The notes: a model not told the origin generated them from the letters alone. 64,000 nucleotides of DNA from Mucispirillum schaedleri ASF457 (GCF_000487995.2 NZ_CP097562.1:1919001-1983000), one strand, 5' to 3'. Counted from the stretch's first letter, positions 46,179 through 56,577 are shown. Numbers and translations are program-made.

Positions 46179-46997
46179 ATGCAAAATAATAGTATTTTAT
46201 CTCTTGAAAATGTAAGTAAATATTTTTATACATCGTCTAATTTTTTTCGTAAAAATGAATATTTTGCAGCACTTAATAATGTTTCATTAAATATAGCTTC
46301 TGGCTCATCTCTTGGCATAGTTGGAGAATCTGGCAGTGGCAAAACAACTATTGCAAGGCTTATGTGCAGCATATATAAGGCAGATAAAGGTAAAGTGCTA
46401 TACTGCGGCAAAGATATATCAGCTTTATCAAAAGCAGATAGGCAGGAATATACAAAAAATGTGCAGATGGTTTTTCAAGACCCTAATAATACACTAAATC
46501 CAAAACTAACAATAAAATCTGCATTAAGTGATGGTATAAAGCAGCATATTACAAAAGATAAATATGAAATACAGGCGAAATTAGAGCATCTTATGGAAAT
46601 GGTTGGGCTGCCAGCAGCATATTTAGAAAGGTATCCACATGAGTTTTCAGGCGGACAAAGGCAGCGTATATCAATTGCAAGAGCAATATCTATTAATCCA
46701 AAAGTGATTATTGCAGATGAGCCTGTCAGCTCCCTTGATGTGTCAGTGCAGGCACAGATTTTAAATTTAATGAAAGCCTTGCAAAAAAATGGAATTACCC
46801 TTATATTAATATCCCATAGTTTAGCAGTTGTTTCAAACTTATGTGAAAATATAGCAGTTATCAAAAAAGGCTGTCTGGAAGAATATGGAAACACTTTGGA
46901 AGTGCTTTCAAATCCAAAATCAGAATATACAAAAAGTCTTTTAGCATCATCACTGTATGCTGTTATGAATAATAATAAAATAATGGAGAATATATGA
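46179..46997 (+). CDS. ABC transporter ATPase (OppF/DppF type)
   Basis: 272 aa. Walker A GESGSGKTT (49-57), Q-loop VFQDPNNTLNP, signature FSGGQRQR, Walker B VIIADEP, D-loop SSLD, H-loop SHSL. The C-terminal extension after residue 235 is short, lacking the cysteine-rich tail of many Opp/Dpp ATPases. No OppA/B/C/D in the window; the only partner is the preceding 620-aa membrane protein. Overlaps cysS by 4 nt (ATGA), so translationally coupled to it. Confidence 0.9.
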   Translation: MQNNSILSLENVSKYFYTSSNFFRKNEYFAALNNVSLNIASGSSLGIVGESGSGKTTIARLMCSIYKADKGKVLYCGKDISALSKADRQEYTKNVQMVFQDPNNTLNPKLTIKSALSDGIKQHITKDKYEIQAKLEHLMEMVGLPAAYLERYPHEFSGGQRQRISIARAISINPKVIIADEPVSSLDVSVQAQILNLMKALQKNGITLILISHSLAVVSNLCENIAVIKKGCLEEYGNTLEVLSNPKSEYTKSLLASSLYAVMNNNKIMENI

Positions 46998-48424
46998 ATA
47001 TCATACTTTATAATACAATGACTTCAAAAAAAGAAGAGTTCAAACCTATTGTTGAAGGAAAAGTGGGTATGTATGTATGCGGTGTTACTGTATATGATTA
47101 TACCCACATAGGACATGGCAGAAGTTCTGTTGCTTTTGATGTGATTAGAAGATTTTTTGAATATAAGGGCTATGATGTTACCTTTGTGAAAAATTTTACA
47201 GATGTTGATGATAAAATAATTAACCGTGCTAATGAAAACCATGAATTATGGAGCGAGCTTTCTGAAAGGTTTATAAAGGAACATGATGCAGATATGGACA
47301 GCCTTTATATTAAAAGACCAACATATACTCCAATGGCTACAAAATATATAGAAAAAATGATAGACTACTGCGAAAGATTAATAGAAAAAGGCAATGCTTA
47401 TGCAGTAGACGGTGATGTATATTTTAGAGTAAATTCTTTTAAAGAGTATGGCAGACTTTCAGGTAGAAATCTGGAAGATATGATAGCTGGAGCAAGAGTA
47501 GATGTAAATGATAAAAAGGAAAACCCACTTGATTTTGCTTTATGGAAAGCTGCAAAACCGGATGAGCCGTCATGGAAATCGCCATGGGGGCAGGGCAGAC
47601 CGGGCTGGCATATAGAATGCAGTGTTATGAGTGAAGCTATTTTAGGCAGTAATATTGATATTCACGGAGGCGGTCAGGATTTAATATTTCCACATCATGA
47701 AAATGAAATAGCACAGTCAGAAGCAATATCATGCTCTACTTTTGCAAACTACTGGATACATAACGGGTTTGTAAATATTAATAAAGAAAAAATGTCAAAA
47801 TCATTAAATAACTTTTTTACTATCCGTGATATTTTAAAAATATGTCATCCGGAAGCATTAAGGCTTTTATTTTTAATGACACATTACAGACAGCCGCTTG
47901 AATATTCTGAAGATAAGCTGAAAGAAGCATCATCAGCACTGCATAGAATATATATTTTCCTTGATGAAGCTGCTCATTTAACCGGCTCTAAAAAAGGTAA
48001 AAATTTAAAGCAGGAAATAGGCGATATGAAAAGCCATTTTATTAAAGAGTTTGAAGAATCTATGAATGATGATTTTAACACTCCAAAAGCAGTTGCTGCA
48101 ATTTTTGAGATTGTTAGAATGGGTAATACTATTATTGCAGGAAAACCTGATACTGAAAGTGCAGAACATTTAAAAGAAGTAAGCAGCTACATTTTTGATA
48201 TAGTATCAAAAGTGCTTGGTATTATTAACCACAGTGCAGATGAGTGGTATAAAAGCAACTTAAAAATACCAGTTCAAGAAGTGGAAGCATTAATATTAAA
48301 AAGAGCAGAAGCTAGAAAAAATAAAGATTTTGCTCTTGCAGACAGTGTCCGTGCAGAATTAACAGAAAAGGGTATTGAAATTATAGATACACTTGATGGC
48401 ACAAGGTTTAGAACACTTGTGTAA
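46994..48424 (+). CDS. cysS: Cysteinyl-tRNA synthetase
   Basis: 476 aa, class I. Zinc and HIGH region MYVCGVTVYDYTHIGHGRSSV; KMSKSLNN as KMSKS loop; GWHIECSVMSEAILG and GGGQDLIFPHHENEIAQSEA. C-terminal anticodon domain includes FALADSVRAELTEKGIEI. Standard length. Overlaps the ABC ATPase stop. A weak hairpin (GGCGGCTT/AAGCAGCC, 48449-48477) follows and may terminate. Confidence 0.97.
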   Translation: MNIILYNTMTSKKEEFKPIVEGKVGMYVCGVTVYDYTHIGHGRSSVAFDVIRRFFEYKGYDVTFVKNFTDVDDKIINRANENHELWSELSERFIKEHDADMDSLYIKRPTYTPMATKYIEKMIDYCERLIEKGNAYAVDGDVYFRVNSFKEYGRLSGRNLEDMIAGARVDVNDKKENPLDFALWKAAKPDEPSWKSPWGQGRPGWHIECSVMSEAILGSNIDIHGGGQDLIFPHHENEIAQSEAISCSTFANYWIHNGFVNINKEKMSKSLNNFFTIRDILKICHPEALRLLFLMTHYRQPLEYSEDKLKEASSALHRIYIFLDEAAHLTGSKKGKNLKQEIGDMKSHFIKEFEESMNDDFNTPKAVAAIFEIVRMGNTIIAGKPDTESAEHLKEVSSYIFDIVSKVLGIINHSADEWYKSNLKIPVQEVEALILKRAEARKNKDFALADSVRAELTEKGIEIIDTLDGTRFRTLV

Positions 48425-48505
48425 AAATTTATGATGATTATATAATATGGCGGCTTGTTTATTATTGATAAGCAGCCTTTATATTTTAAAAAGGTGTAAA
48501 AGCTA

Positions 48506-49096
48506 ATGAATGTAAATCAGTTAAATAATAAATGCGGTGATTATCGCTTAATATTTGATAATGTGTCACTTTATGCTGGGGACAAAGTAATATTAGAGCA
48601 GGAATGCTTTAATATAACATATTCTAATATAGTTATTTTAAAAGGGCAGATAGGAAGTGGGAAAAGCACAATATTAAAAGCAATAGCAGGTATAAATAAA
48701 TTAAACAGCGGCAGCATTTTTTCCTATAATAAAAATAATGAAAATGCAGGTGCAGTTTATGTTCATTCACAGCCTGAGCTTAATTTTTTAACAGGCTATA
48801 TAAAAGATGAATTAAAAATATTAGGCATAAAAGATTATTCTCCATTTGAAAAATATTTAAATAAATCAATTTATGAGCTTTCAGGTGGAGCGTTAAAGAA
48901 AATATCACTGCTTATGGCACTGCATATAAGCAGCGGAAGAATAATTTTATCAGATGAACCCCTTGATATGCTTGATGATATAGAAGCAGAAAATTTATCA
49001 AAAGTTATTATAGAATATTCTAAACATACACCATTTATAATAGCAACTCATGATAAGCATTTTGATAAATATGCTGATGTATTAATAAGTTTATAA
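48506..49096 (+). CDS. Short ABC-type ATPase domain protein
   Basis: 196 aa. Walker A GQIGSGKST, signature ELSGGALKK, Walker B IILSDEP, H-loop ATHDKHF. The alpha-helical region between is reduced, as in CcmA or short export ATPases. No permease is adjacent; upstream is cysS and downstream a convergent HD-GYP gene. An incomplete transporter or a non-transport ATPase are both possible. Confidence 0.8.
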   Translation: MNVNQLNNKCGDYRLIFDNVSLYAGDKVILEQECFNITYSNIVILKGQIGSGKSTILKAIAGINKLNSGSIFSYNKNNENAGAVYVHSQPELNFLTGYIKDELKILGIKDYSPFEKYLNKSIYELSGGALKKISLLMALHISSGRIILSDEPLDMLDDIEAENLSKVIIEYSKHTPFIIATHDKHFDKYADVLISL

Positions 49097-49146
49097 AAAA
49101 ATATTAAAATTTTTTATGATATGTTTATACTGTCTGCAATAAGTTT

Positions 49147-50367
49147 TTATTCTGTTTTTTGAACTTGATGGGTAATTCTATCTTGTAAAAAGTTATTGAA
49201 TATTTCAAATGGGTTAATATTAAGTTCAGTATTATTAATTTCTTTAACTATTTTTATTGCAGGGTGTTTTTTTAAATTTACAAGTTCTATTTTTTCAGGG
49301 CTGTCTTTTGGCATCATTAATATTTTTGGTCTTGCCTGATCCTGCTTATTTACTTCGCATACTATACCTATTGCACCATTGCTTAATGTTACTGCTGTCC
49401 CTACAGGATATACCCCCATTATAGATACAAAAGTTTTCACAATATCAGCCTGATATTTTTTGCCAGCTTCTGCATATATTTTTTTTATAGCATCAGTGTT
49501 ATTAAATGCTCTTGGAAACTCTGGGCTGTATGTAAGTATAGTGTTGTATGCTTCTGCAATGGCTAATACTTTTGATGGTTTTAATATATATTGAGCATTA
49601 ATACCTGATGGATAGCCTGAGCCGTCACAGCATTCATGGTGCTGGTATATAATATTTATTACATCTTCACCAATGTTATCATACCTTTGGAGCACCTGCC
49701 CTGCATATTCAGGGTGTCTTTTTAATGCTGCCATTTCATATTCTGAAAGGTTAGCTTTTTTATTTAATATCTGCTCTGGCACTCTTACTTTGCCTATATC
49801 ATGCAGAAGTCCTGCCAGCCCTAAATCGTGAAGCTCTTTTCCTTTGATACCAACTGCCTGACCGAGAGATACTGCATTAATACATACATTAAGTCCATGG
49901 GTATATTCATCTTTTGTCATACCTTCACTTAAAGCAATTTTAGTGAAAACTTCAGGATTATCGCTAGTCATAAATATAATATCAGAAACCACATCTACAA
50001 TAGCAGGAGTATCTATAGCTTTTCCCATTTTGAGTCCTGCCATAGATTCTGTAAAGTTTTCTTTAAGCATGTGGACAAGTTCTGCAGCAGATGATAATAA
50101 TATGGCATTAACATCATCATCTTTTGCAACCTTATATTCTACAGCTTTTGTTTTGTCATCTTTTTTAGCTGCTTCCTTTTTTTCAGTGCTTTCAGTTTCG
50201 CTCCATATATAAACATGTTCTACCCCATAATCATGCAGGCTGTGTATATAACCTAAGTTTGACAGGGGACGGCCATATTCATTAAATGGAACACCAGCTT
50301 TATCGCATTTGACAATAACCATACCAAGCTGTATATCCCACACACCTATTCTTTTAAGTGCTGCCAT
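49147..50367 (-). CDS. HD-GYP cyclic-di-GMP phosphodiesterase
   Basis: 406 aa. N-terminal region with a short DUF3391-like start (IGVWDIQLGMVIVKCD) and a charged linker at residues 57-80. HD-GYP domain: H189-D190 in GLLHDIGKVRVP, H243-H244 in YQHHECCDGSGYP (GYP at 251-253). Expected to break c-di-GMP to GMP in the cytoplasm; no membrane segment or receiver domain. Start ATG 50367, 20 nt after the Na/Pi cotransporter gene, so the two are likely co-transcribed. Confidence 0.93.
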   Translation of the reverse strand: MAALKRIGVWDIQLGMVIVKCDKAGVPFNEYGRPLSNLGYIHSLHDYGVEHVYIWSETESTEKKEAAKKDDKTKAVEYKVAKDDDVNAILLSSAAELVHMLKENFTESMAGLKMGKAIDTPAIVDVVSDIIFMTSDNPEVFTKIALSEGMTKDEYTHGLNVCINAVSLGQAVGIKGKELHDLGLAGLLHDIGKVRVPEQILNKKANLSEYEMAALKRHPEYAGQVLQRYDNIGEDVINIIYQHHECCDGSGYPSGINAQYILKPSKVLAIAEAYNTILTYSPEFPRAFNNTDAIKKIYAEAGKKYQADIVKTFVSIMGVYPVGTAVTLSNGAIGIVCEVNKQDQARPKILMMPKDSPEKIELVNLKKHPAIKIVKEINNTELNINPFEIFNNFLQDRITHQVQKTE

Positions 50368-50386
50368 TTATTTTCGCTGCTCCAAA

Positions 50387-52066
50387 TTATAAATTTTCAT
50401 CTGCTATCAACTGTGCAATAGCATAAGTATTATCGGCTATTTTTTCAAGAGTATTTAGTAAATCAATAAATGCAAGCCCAGCAGGAAGTGAACATATACC
50501 AGCATCCAGCCGTTTTAAATGATTTTTCTTATATGTTTTGCGTATTTGGTCAATTCTTTCTTCATTTTCTGCAAAAAGATTTATTTCTTTCAGTTTATTC
50601 CCAGAAATATATAATTTTTCCACTTGATGACAGAATTCTTCCACTAATTTAATAATATTATTTAATTCTTCTGAAGCATCAGAAGAAAAGATAATATTTT
50701 TATCGTTCATTTTATTTTTAGTTTTAATAAGTTTAACACTTCTGTCGCCTATTTGGTTTATTTCTTCCACAGCAGTGCTTATATTATGTATAATTCTTAA
50801 TGACCGTGCGGAAATTGATTTTGCAGAAAGTTTTGTTAAAAAAGCATTGATTTCATCATTAAATATATCTAGTGTTTTAGATATGGATTTTCCCTCAGCT
50901 GCTGCTTTCATATCGTTTTCAATAACTGCTTTTTTAGCACAGTTAAAAATATTAAGCGCATATTCATACATTCTGATAGCTTCTTTTTGAGTTAATCCAA
51001 CAGCTATTTCTGGAGTAGAAAGCATTTCGTTGGATAAATGCACAACTTTTGTTTCTATTTCTTCTTTTTTATCATCTTTTATAATTTTTTCGCAGAGTTT
51101 AGCTAAAATAGGTAAAAATGGCAGAAATATTAATGTGTTGATAATATTAAACATAGTATGCAGGTTTGCGATATGTCTGCCAATATTTGGATATATTACT
51201 TCTGTCCCCTGCTGCACAGAATAAGCCACATCACCCGGTGTTATATAGTTAATAAATGACATAAAAGGGTGCAGGAAAATAAGCATATAAGTAACACCTA
51301 TAAGATTAAAAAGAAAATGCCCAAGTGCTGCCTGCTTTGCTGTGCGACTGGCATTTAAAGCTGCTATATTTGCGGTGATAGTTGTTCCTATATTTTCACC
51401 AAGCACAAGAGCAACAGCAGCAGAGAAATCAATAATACCTGCTGTTGCAAGTGCTATTGTAATACCCATTGTTGCAGAAGAGCTTTGCACAATAAGTGTT
51501 GTTAATGCACCTGCAAGCACTGCCATTACAGGATTATGAGAAAAGTATATAAATATAGATTTAAATTCTTCTGAATGAGAAAGCGGCTTGAATGCATTTG
51601 TCATAGTATCCATACCAAGAAAAATCAAACCAAAGCCTAATATAATCTGCCCTAAATAAACTATGGCAGGGCGTTTGAAAAATATATATAAAACAGCACC
51701 TATGCCAATGCAGGGAAGAGCAGCAGCAGAAATTTTAAATGCGATAATCTGCCCGGTAATAGTTGTGCCAATATTTGCACCTAAAATTACACTTAATGCC
51801 TGTGTCAAACTCATAAGCCCTGCACTAACAAACCCTACCACCATTACTGTGGTTGCTGAAGAGCTTTGGATAACTGCTGTAACAATAGCACCAACCCCTG
51901 TGCCTATAATTCTGTTTGTGGTAAGTTTTTCAAGGATTTTTTTTAAGCTGTCCCCTGATGATTTTTGCAGTCCTTCAGACATAAACTGCATACCAGTAAG
52001 AAATAAACCCAGTCCGCCTATAAGCTGGAAGATAATTAGTGTTACATTAATATTCTCCACAAGCAT
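50387..52066 (-). CDS. Na+/phosphate cotransporter with PhoU-like C-terminus
   Basis: 559 aa. Two Na/Pi repeats with the QSSSATT motif, in GAIVTAVIQSSSATTVMVVG and LTTLIVQSSSATMGITIALA; GANIGTTIT and GENIGTTIT follow each. C-terminal helical PhoU-like domain (about residues 340-545). Takes up phosphate with sodium or regulates it. Operon with HD-GYP. Confidence 0.93.
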   Translation of the reverse strand: MLVENINVTLIIFQLIGGLGLFLTGMQFMSEGLQKSSGDSLKKILEKLTTNRIIGTGVGAIVTAVIQSSSATTVMVVGFVSAGLMSLTQALSVILGANIGTTITGQIIAFKISAAALPCIGIGAVLYIFFKRPAIVYLGQIILGFGLIFLGMDTMTNAFKPLSHSEEFKSIFIYFSHNPVMAVLAGALTTLIVQSSSATMGITIALATAGIIDFSAAVALVLGENIGTTITANIAALNASRTAKQAALGHFLFNLIGVTYMLIFLHPFMSFINYITPGDVAYSVQQGTEVIYPNIGRHIANLHTMFNIINTLIFLPFLPILAKLCEKIIKDDKKEEIETKVVHLSNEMLSTPEIAVGLTQKEAIRMYEYALNIFNCAKKAVIENDMKAAAEGKSISKTLDIFNDEINAFLTKLSAKSISARSLRIIHNISTAVEEINQIGDRSVKLIKTKNKMNDKNIIFSSDASEELNNIIKLVEEFCHQVEKLYISGNKLKEINLFAENEERIDQIRKTYKKNHLKRLDAGICSLPAGLAFIDLLNTLEKIADNTYAIAQLIADENL

Positions 52067-52265
52067 TCCCTCATATTATTTTTAAATATAAATATATATT
52101 ATATAAATATTATGAATTATAGTGAATGTCAAATATTCTTTTTAAAGGTGTTTATAAATTCTGTTATAATTTTATATTGCATTGATGATGAAAAAATTTT
52201 ATATTAGGACTTCAAAAGTATAAAAAATAAAATTTTATATAATAAATATTTTGAGGTGATAATAT

Positions 52266-53507
52266 ATGACAGAAAAAAAAGTTCCTTTTACAAAAGAAGA
52301 AATAGAAAAAATAATTGAAAAATATCCTACACCTTTTCATATATATGATGAAAAAGCAATATTAGATAATGCAAAAGCATTTCTTGACGCTTTTAAATGG
52401 GCTTCAGGTTTTAAAGAATATTTTGCAGTAAAAGCTCTGCCTAACCCTGCAGTTTTAAAACTTTTAGCAGGTTTAGGCATAGGTGCAGACTGTTCATCTA
52501 TTGCAGAGCTTTATTTAGCAGAAATGGCAGGTATCAGGGGAGAAGATATAATGTTTACTTCTAACGATACACCAGCTCATGAGTTTAAAAAAGCTTGTGA
52601 AATGGGTGCAGTTATTAACCTTGATGATATTACACATATTGAGTTTTTAGAAAAATCTCTTGGTCATCTCCCAGAGCTTTTATGTTTCAGATATAATCCC
52701 GGTCCATTAAAAGGCGGTAATGATATAATAGGTAAACCGCAGGAAGCAAAATACGGCTTAACAAGGCAGCAGATGATAGATGCTTATAAAATATCAAAAG
52801 CAAAAGGTGTGAAACGCTTTGCAATGCACACGATGGTTGCATCAAATGAATTAAACCCAGAATATTTTGCAGAGACTGCCATTATTCTTTTTCAGCTTGC
52901 AGCAGATATTTATAAAGAAACAGGTATTGAAATGGAATTTATTAATCTTGGCGGTGGTGTTGGTATACCATACAAACAAGAGCAGGATAGAATAGAGTGG
53001 GAAGATTTATCTGCACTAATAAAAAAAGCATACGAAGATGTATTTAATCAATTAGGTTATAATCCAAAAATATATTTTGAATTAGGCAGAGCAATAACAG
53101 GACCTTATGGCTATCTTGTTACAAAAGCAATACATGAAAAACATATTTATAAAGAATATATTGGGCTTGATGCCTGTATGGCAAACTTAATGCGTCCTGC
53201 TTTATATGGTGCATATCATCATATTACAGTTATGGGGAAAGAAAATGCACCGTGTGATTATATGTATGATATATCTGGCTCACTTTGCGAAAATAATGAT
53301 AAATTTGCAGTAGACAGGAAACTTCCAAAAATAGAAATTGGTGATATTATAGTTATTCATGATACAGGAGCTCATGGTCATGCAATGGGCTTTAACTATA
53401 ATGGTAAACTTCGTTCTAGTGAACTGCTTTTAAAACAAGATGGCTCAGTGGAAATGATTAGAAGAGCAGAAACACTGGAAGATTTATTTGCAACACTAAA
53501 ATTTTAA
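52266..53507 (+). CDS. Diaminopimelate/ornithine decarboxylase-family enzyme
   Basis: 413 aa PLP enzyme with fold III. PLP lysine K56 in EYFAVKALPNP; glycine loop INLGGGVGIPYK; ELGRAITGPYG; ISGSLCENNDKFA (the C-terminal cysteine region of DapDC). Most similar by motif to LysA, making lysine and, upstream, the peptidoglycan cross-linker. Specificity for diaminopimelate not proved. GAGGTG 10 nt before ATG. Start of a probable unit with the DUF4282 genes. Confidence 0.85.
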   Translation: MTEKKVPFTKEEIEKIIEKYPTPFHIYDEKAILDNAKAFLDAFKWASGFKEYFAVKALPNPAVLKLLAGLGIGADCSSIAELYLAEMAGIRGEDIMFTSNDTPAHEFKKACEMGAVINLDDITHIEFLEKSLGHLPELLCFRYNPGPLKGGNDIIGKPQEAKYGLTRQQMIDAYKISKAKGVKRFAMHTMVASNELNPEYFAETAIILFQLAADIYKETGIEMEFINLGGGVGIPYKQEQDRIEWEDLSALIKKAYEDVFNQLGYNPKIYFELGRAITGPYGYLVTKAIHEKHIYKEYIGLDACMANLMRPALYGAYHHITVMGKENAPCDYMYDISGSLCENNDKFAVDRKLPKIEIGDIIVIHDTGAHGHAMGFNYNGKLRSSELLLKQDGSVEMIRRAETLEDLFATLKF

Positions 53508-53527
53508 CATCAATAAGGGTGGTGGGT

Positions 53528-53848
53528 ATGAAAAAAGAATCATTTTTCAAAAATATACTTTTTTTAAATAAAATGTATATGCCTAAAATTATAAATATAT
53601 TATACATTTTATCAGTTATTGCATCAATTATATTTGGTTTATTTCATTGTTCTTTTGGAATATTGTATCTTACTGATTATGAAATGAAAGTATTTGTAGT
53701 TCAAGGCATTGCACTTATTATTTTAGGTCCTGTTGTATCCCGTATTTGTGCAGAACAGCTTGTAATTCTTTTTAAAATTAATGAGCAGATTGAAAAACTT
53801 GCAGATATGAATATATCAGAAAATAAGCAGAATAATATTAATGGCTAG
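53528..53848 (+). CDS. DUF4282 membrane protein 1
   Basis: 106 aa from ATG 53528 (GGTGG upstream). Two transmembrane helices, preceded by FKNILFLNKMYMPKIINILY. The core RICAEQLVILFKINEQIEKL is DUF4282-like. Overlaps the next gene by 8 nt. First of three tandem paralogues; the family's function is unknown. Confidence 0.8.
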   Translation: MKKESFFKNILFLNKMYMPKIINILYILSVIASIIFGLFHCSFGILYLTDYEMKVFVVQGIALIILGPVVSRICAEQLVILFKINEQIEKLADMNISENKQNNING

Positions 53849-54242
53849 TGATAGTATGAAAAATATTTTTACCTTAAATAAGTTTATTTTGCCAAAAGTC
53901 ATAAATATTTTATATATTTTGGCAGTAATTTTTTCAATATTATTTGGTATATCTATTATTTATGATGCAGCATGTATATTTCTGCCATTATATTACCATC
54001 CGTGTATAATATTTACTACTTATAATGATTTAATAATAGATAATATCTTTTTTTTCGTTGAAAATGATGGCTTAGCTGTAGCAGCAGCATTATCTGTTGG
54101 TTTGTTTTTTATTTTTATTATGCCATTTATTATACGCATATATGCTGAAATGCTTTTTGTTTGGTATAAAATATATAAAAAAATGCAGCTGATTTCAGAA
54201 TTAAAAGAGAAAAAATTAAAAAGAGAAAATGCAGGAGTGTAG
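53841..54242 (+). CDS. DUF4282 membrane protein 2
   Basis: 133 aa. Same plan: NIFTLNKFILPKVINILYIL, hydrophobic helix, longer insert (residues 45-75), second helix, then RIYAEMLFVWYKIYKKMQLI. C-terminus basic (LKEKKLKREN). Overlaps gene 1 by 8 nt. Confidence 0.8.
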   Translation: MASDSMKNIFTLNKFILPKVINILYILAVIFSILFGISIIYDAACIFLPLYYHPCIIFTTYNDLIIDNIFFFVENDGLAVAAALSVGLFFIFIMPFIIRIYAEMLFVWYKIYKKMQLISELKEKKLKRENAGV

Positions 54243-54246
54243 AAAC

Positions 54247-54564
54247 ATGAATATTACAGACATTTTATTTTTAAATAAACTTTATACACCTAAATTAATT
54301 AATGTAATATACTGGGTCTCTGCAGTATTATATACTTTAACAGGTTTATTTTTAATCATAGCAGGCTATGATGCAGAAGAAAGGATTAATGGCTTATTCT
54401 TATTTATTTTTGGAATTGTCATTGCAAGAATAATGGCGGAATTAACAGTTATTCCATTTAAAATATATGCAAAAGTTTCTAAAATAGCTGATACTATGCT
54501 TACTGATGAAGAAAAACACAGCTCAGAAAATAATATGCAGGCAGTGGTAAAAGAAACTGAATAG
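54247..54564 (+). CDS. DUF4282 membrane protein 3
   Basis: 105 aa from ATG 54247 (CAGGAG upstream; ATG 54229 overlaps the previous gene). DILFLNKLYTPKLINVIYWV, two helices, then RIMAELTVIPFKIYAKVSKI and an acidic tail. Completes the tandem triplet. Confidence 0.8.
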   Translation: MNITDILFLNKLYTPKLINVIYWVSAVLYTLTGLFLIIAGYDAEERINGLFLFIFGIVIARIMAELTVIPFKIYAKVSKIADTMLTDEEKHSSENNMQAVVKETE

Positions 54565-55056
54565 CAAAACACTATAAAATAATAGAGTTTTAATAAAAAT
54601 ATTGTAAACAGTCTGTGAATAAAACATGGCTTGTTTTTATCAAAGTATAATTAATTAGATAAAGTATACAGGTGGGGGATAAAAATGATAAAAAAATTTT
54701 AGTATTATCATTTCTCTATCTTTATATTATGAATATGATAGTGGATTTTAATTTTGGACTACAGTCATTTTGAGCCTGATTTTTACAGGCGAAAAATCTA
54801 AATCATATATATTGCAGTATCATATTGATATATTTAAAGTATTTATTTAAATAAATTATAAGCTCATTATATATCTTTATCTAATTTTTTTCTAGTAAGT
54901 CCAAAAATTATATTTATTAAAAAATATTTAATATTTATACATCAAATGGTTATAAAAGTTATTATAAAAAATGGGGTCATGTAGTCTTAAAATTATCTTG
55001 TATTTTTTAATAATCTAAACTAAAATTTATAAAATATATTAAACAAGGAGAAGTTA
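54565..55056. repeat. Intergenic stretch with family A repeat
   Basis: Family A core from about 54762 (CAGTCATTTTGAGCCTGATTTTT) through GGCGAAAAATCTAAATC to the TATTTAAAG region near 54840; an AGTAAGTCCAAAAATT terminus-like motif at 54895-54910. No gene. Confidence 0.7.
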
Positions 55057-56574
55057 ATGGATAAACAAAAAGTAATTCTTCTTATTCTTGACGGATGGGG
55101 TTATAGAAAAGATACAGAGCATAATGCAGTATCAGCAGCAGACCCTGTTAATTTTAAATCACTTATGCAGGATAATAAATGGACATTAATTGATGCTTCT
55201 GAAGAACGAGTTGGGCTTCCAAGCGGTCAAATGGGTAATTCAGAAGTAGGGCACACAAATATAGGTGCAGGTCGTATTGTATATCAAGACCTGCTTCGTA
55301 TTTCTAATGATATTAAATCAGGGGAAGCAAAAAACAACTCTGTAATTAAAAAATTAATGGAAGATACTAAAAATGGCAGTGGCAGACTGCATCTTTTAGG
55401 GCTTATATCTGACGGCGGTGTTCATTCTCATATAGAGCATTTTAAAGGAATATGCTTAATAGCTAAAGAGTATGGTATAAAAGAAGTATATATCCATGCT
55501 TTTACTGATGGCAGAGATACTCCACCTAACAGTGGTTTAGGCTATATTACTGATTTAGATAACTTCCTAAAAGAAAACAATGCTGGGCAAATATCTGATA
55601 TTACAGGCAGATTTTATGCTATGGATAGAGATAAACGCTGGGACAGGGTAGAAAAAGCATGGAACCTGCTTAAAAACGGCATTGGAGAAAGTGAAGCTGC
55701 CTCACCAGTTGAAGCTATGAAAACAGGCACAGAAACAGATGAATTTGTAAAACCAGTGAAAATTACTGGGGTAGATGGCACATTAAAAGATGGTGATAAT
55801 GTATTTATGATGAATTTCAGAGCAGACAGAGTTCGTGAAATTGTAAGCATTATGATACAGGATAATTTTGACGGATTTGACCGTGGTGCAAAACCAAACC
55901 TTAATGTAGTTACTATGACAGAGTATGAAAAATCATTTGGACTGCCTATTGCTTATCCACCTGAAGATTTAGTGAATATTTTAGGTGAAGTTATCAGTAA
56001 CAGCGGTTTAAAACAGTTAAGAATTGCTGAAACTGAAAAATATGCCCATGTAACATATTTCTTTAACGGCGGCAGAGAAGAGCCTTTTAAAAATGAAGAA
56101 AGAGCGTTAATAGCATCTCCACGAGATGTTGCAACTTATGATTTAAAGCCACAGATGAGTGTATATGAAGTGGAATCAAAATTTGAAGAGCTTTTTAGAA
56201 AAGGCGATATAGATGTGGTTATTATGAATTTTGCAAATCCTGATATGGTAGGTCATACTGGTGTAGAAGAAGCTGCTGTAAATGCATGTAAAGCAGTAGA
56301 TGACTGTTTAGGTAAAGTCATGCAGACAGCAAAAGATATGAATGCAGCTCTTTTTGTTACAGCAGACCATGGCAACTCTGAGCAAATGTGGGATTATGAA
56401 AATAACCAGCCACATACAGCTCACACATTAAACCCTGTAGTTTTTGCAGTATATAACTATCAAGGAAACTTAAACGGTATCCATGGCAAACTGGCTGATA
56501 TTGCACCAACAATATTAAAAGTATTAAATATTTCTCAGCCAAAAGAGATGACTGGAGAAAGCCTTTTAGCTTAA
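55057..56574 (+). CDS. gpmI: Phosphoglycerate mutase, cofactor-independent
   Basis: 505 aa. Interconverts 2- and 3-phosphoglycerate. Metalloenzyme with N-terminal metal site (ILLILDGWG), catalytic serine S62 in GQMGNSEVGHTNIGAGR, ITGRFYAMDRDKRWDR and VTADHGNSEQMWD. Standard length. AAGGAG before ATG. comF starts 4 nt after. Confidence 0.97.
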   Translation: MDKQKVILLILDGWGYRKDTEHNAVSAADPVNFKSLMQDNKWTLIDASEERVGLPSGQMGNSEVGHTNIGAGRIVYQDLLRISNDIKSGEAKNNSVIKKLMEDTKNGSGRLHLLGLISDGGVHSHIEHFKGICLIAKEYGIKEVYIHAFTDGRDTPPNSGLGYITDLDNFLKENNAGQISDITGRFYAMDRDKRWDRVEKAWNLLKNGIGESEAASPVEAMKTGTETDEFVKPVKITGVDGTLKDGDNVFMMNFRADRVREIVSIMIQDNFDGFDRGAKPNLNVVTMTEYEKSFGLPIAYPPEDLVNILGEVISNSGLKQLRIAETEKYAHVTYFFNGGREEPFKNEERALIASPRDVATYDLKPQMSVYEVESKFEELFRKGDIDVVIMNFANPDMVGHTGVEEAAVNACKAVDDCLGKVMQTAKDMNAALFVTADHGNSEQMWDYENNQPHTAHTLNPVVFAVYNYQGNLNGIHGKLADIAPTILKVLNISQPKEMTGESLLA

Positions 56575-56577
56575 ATT

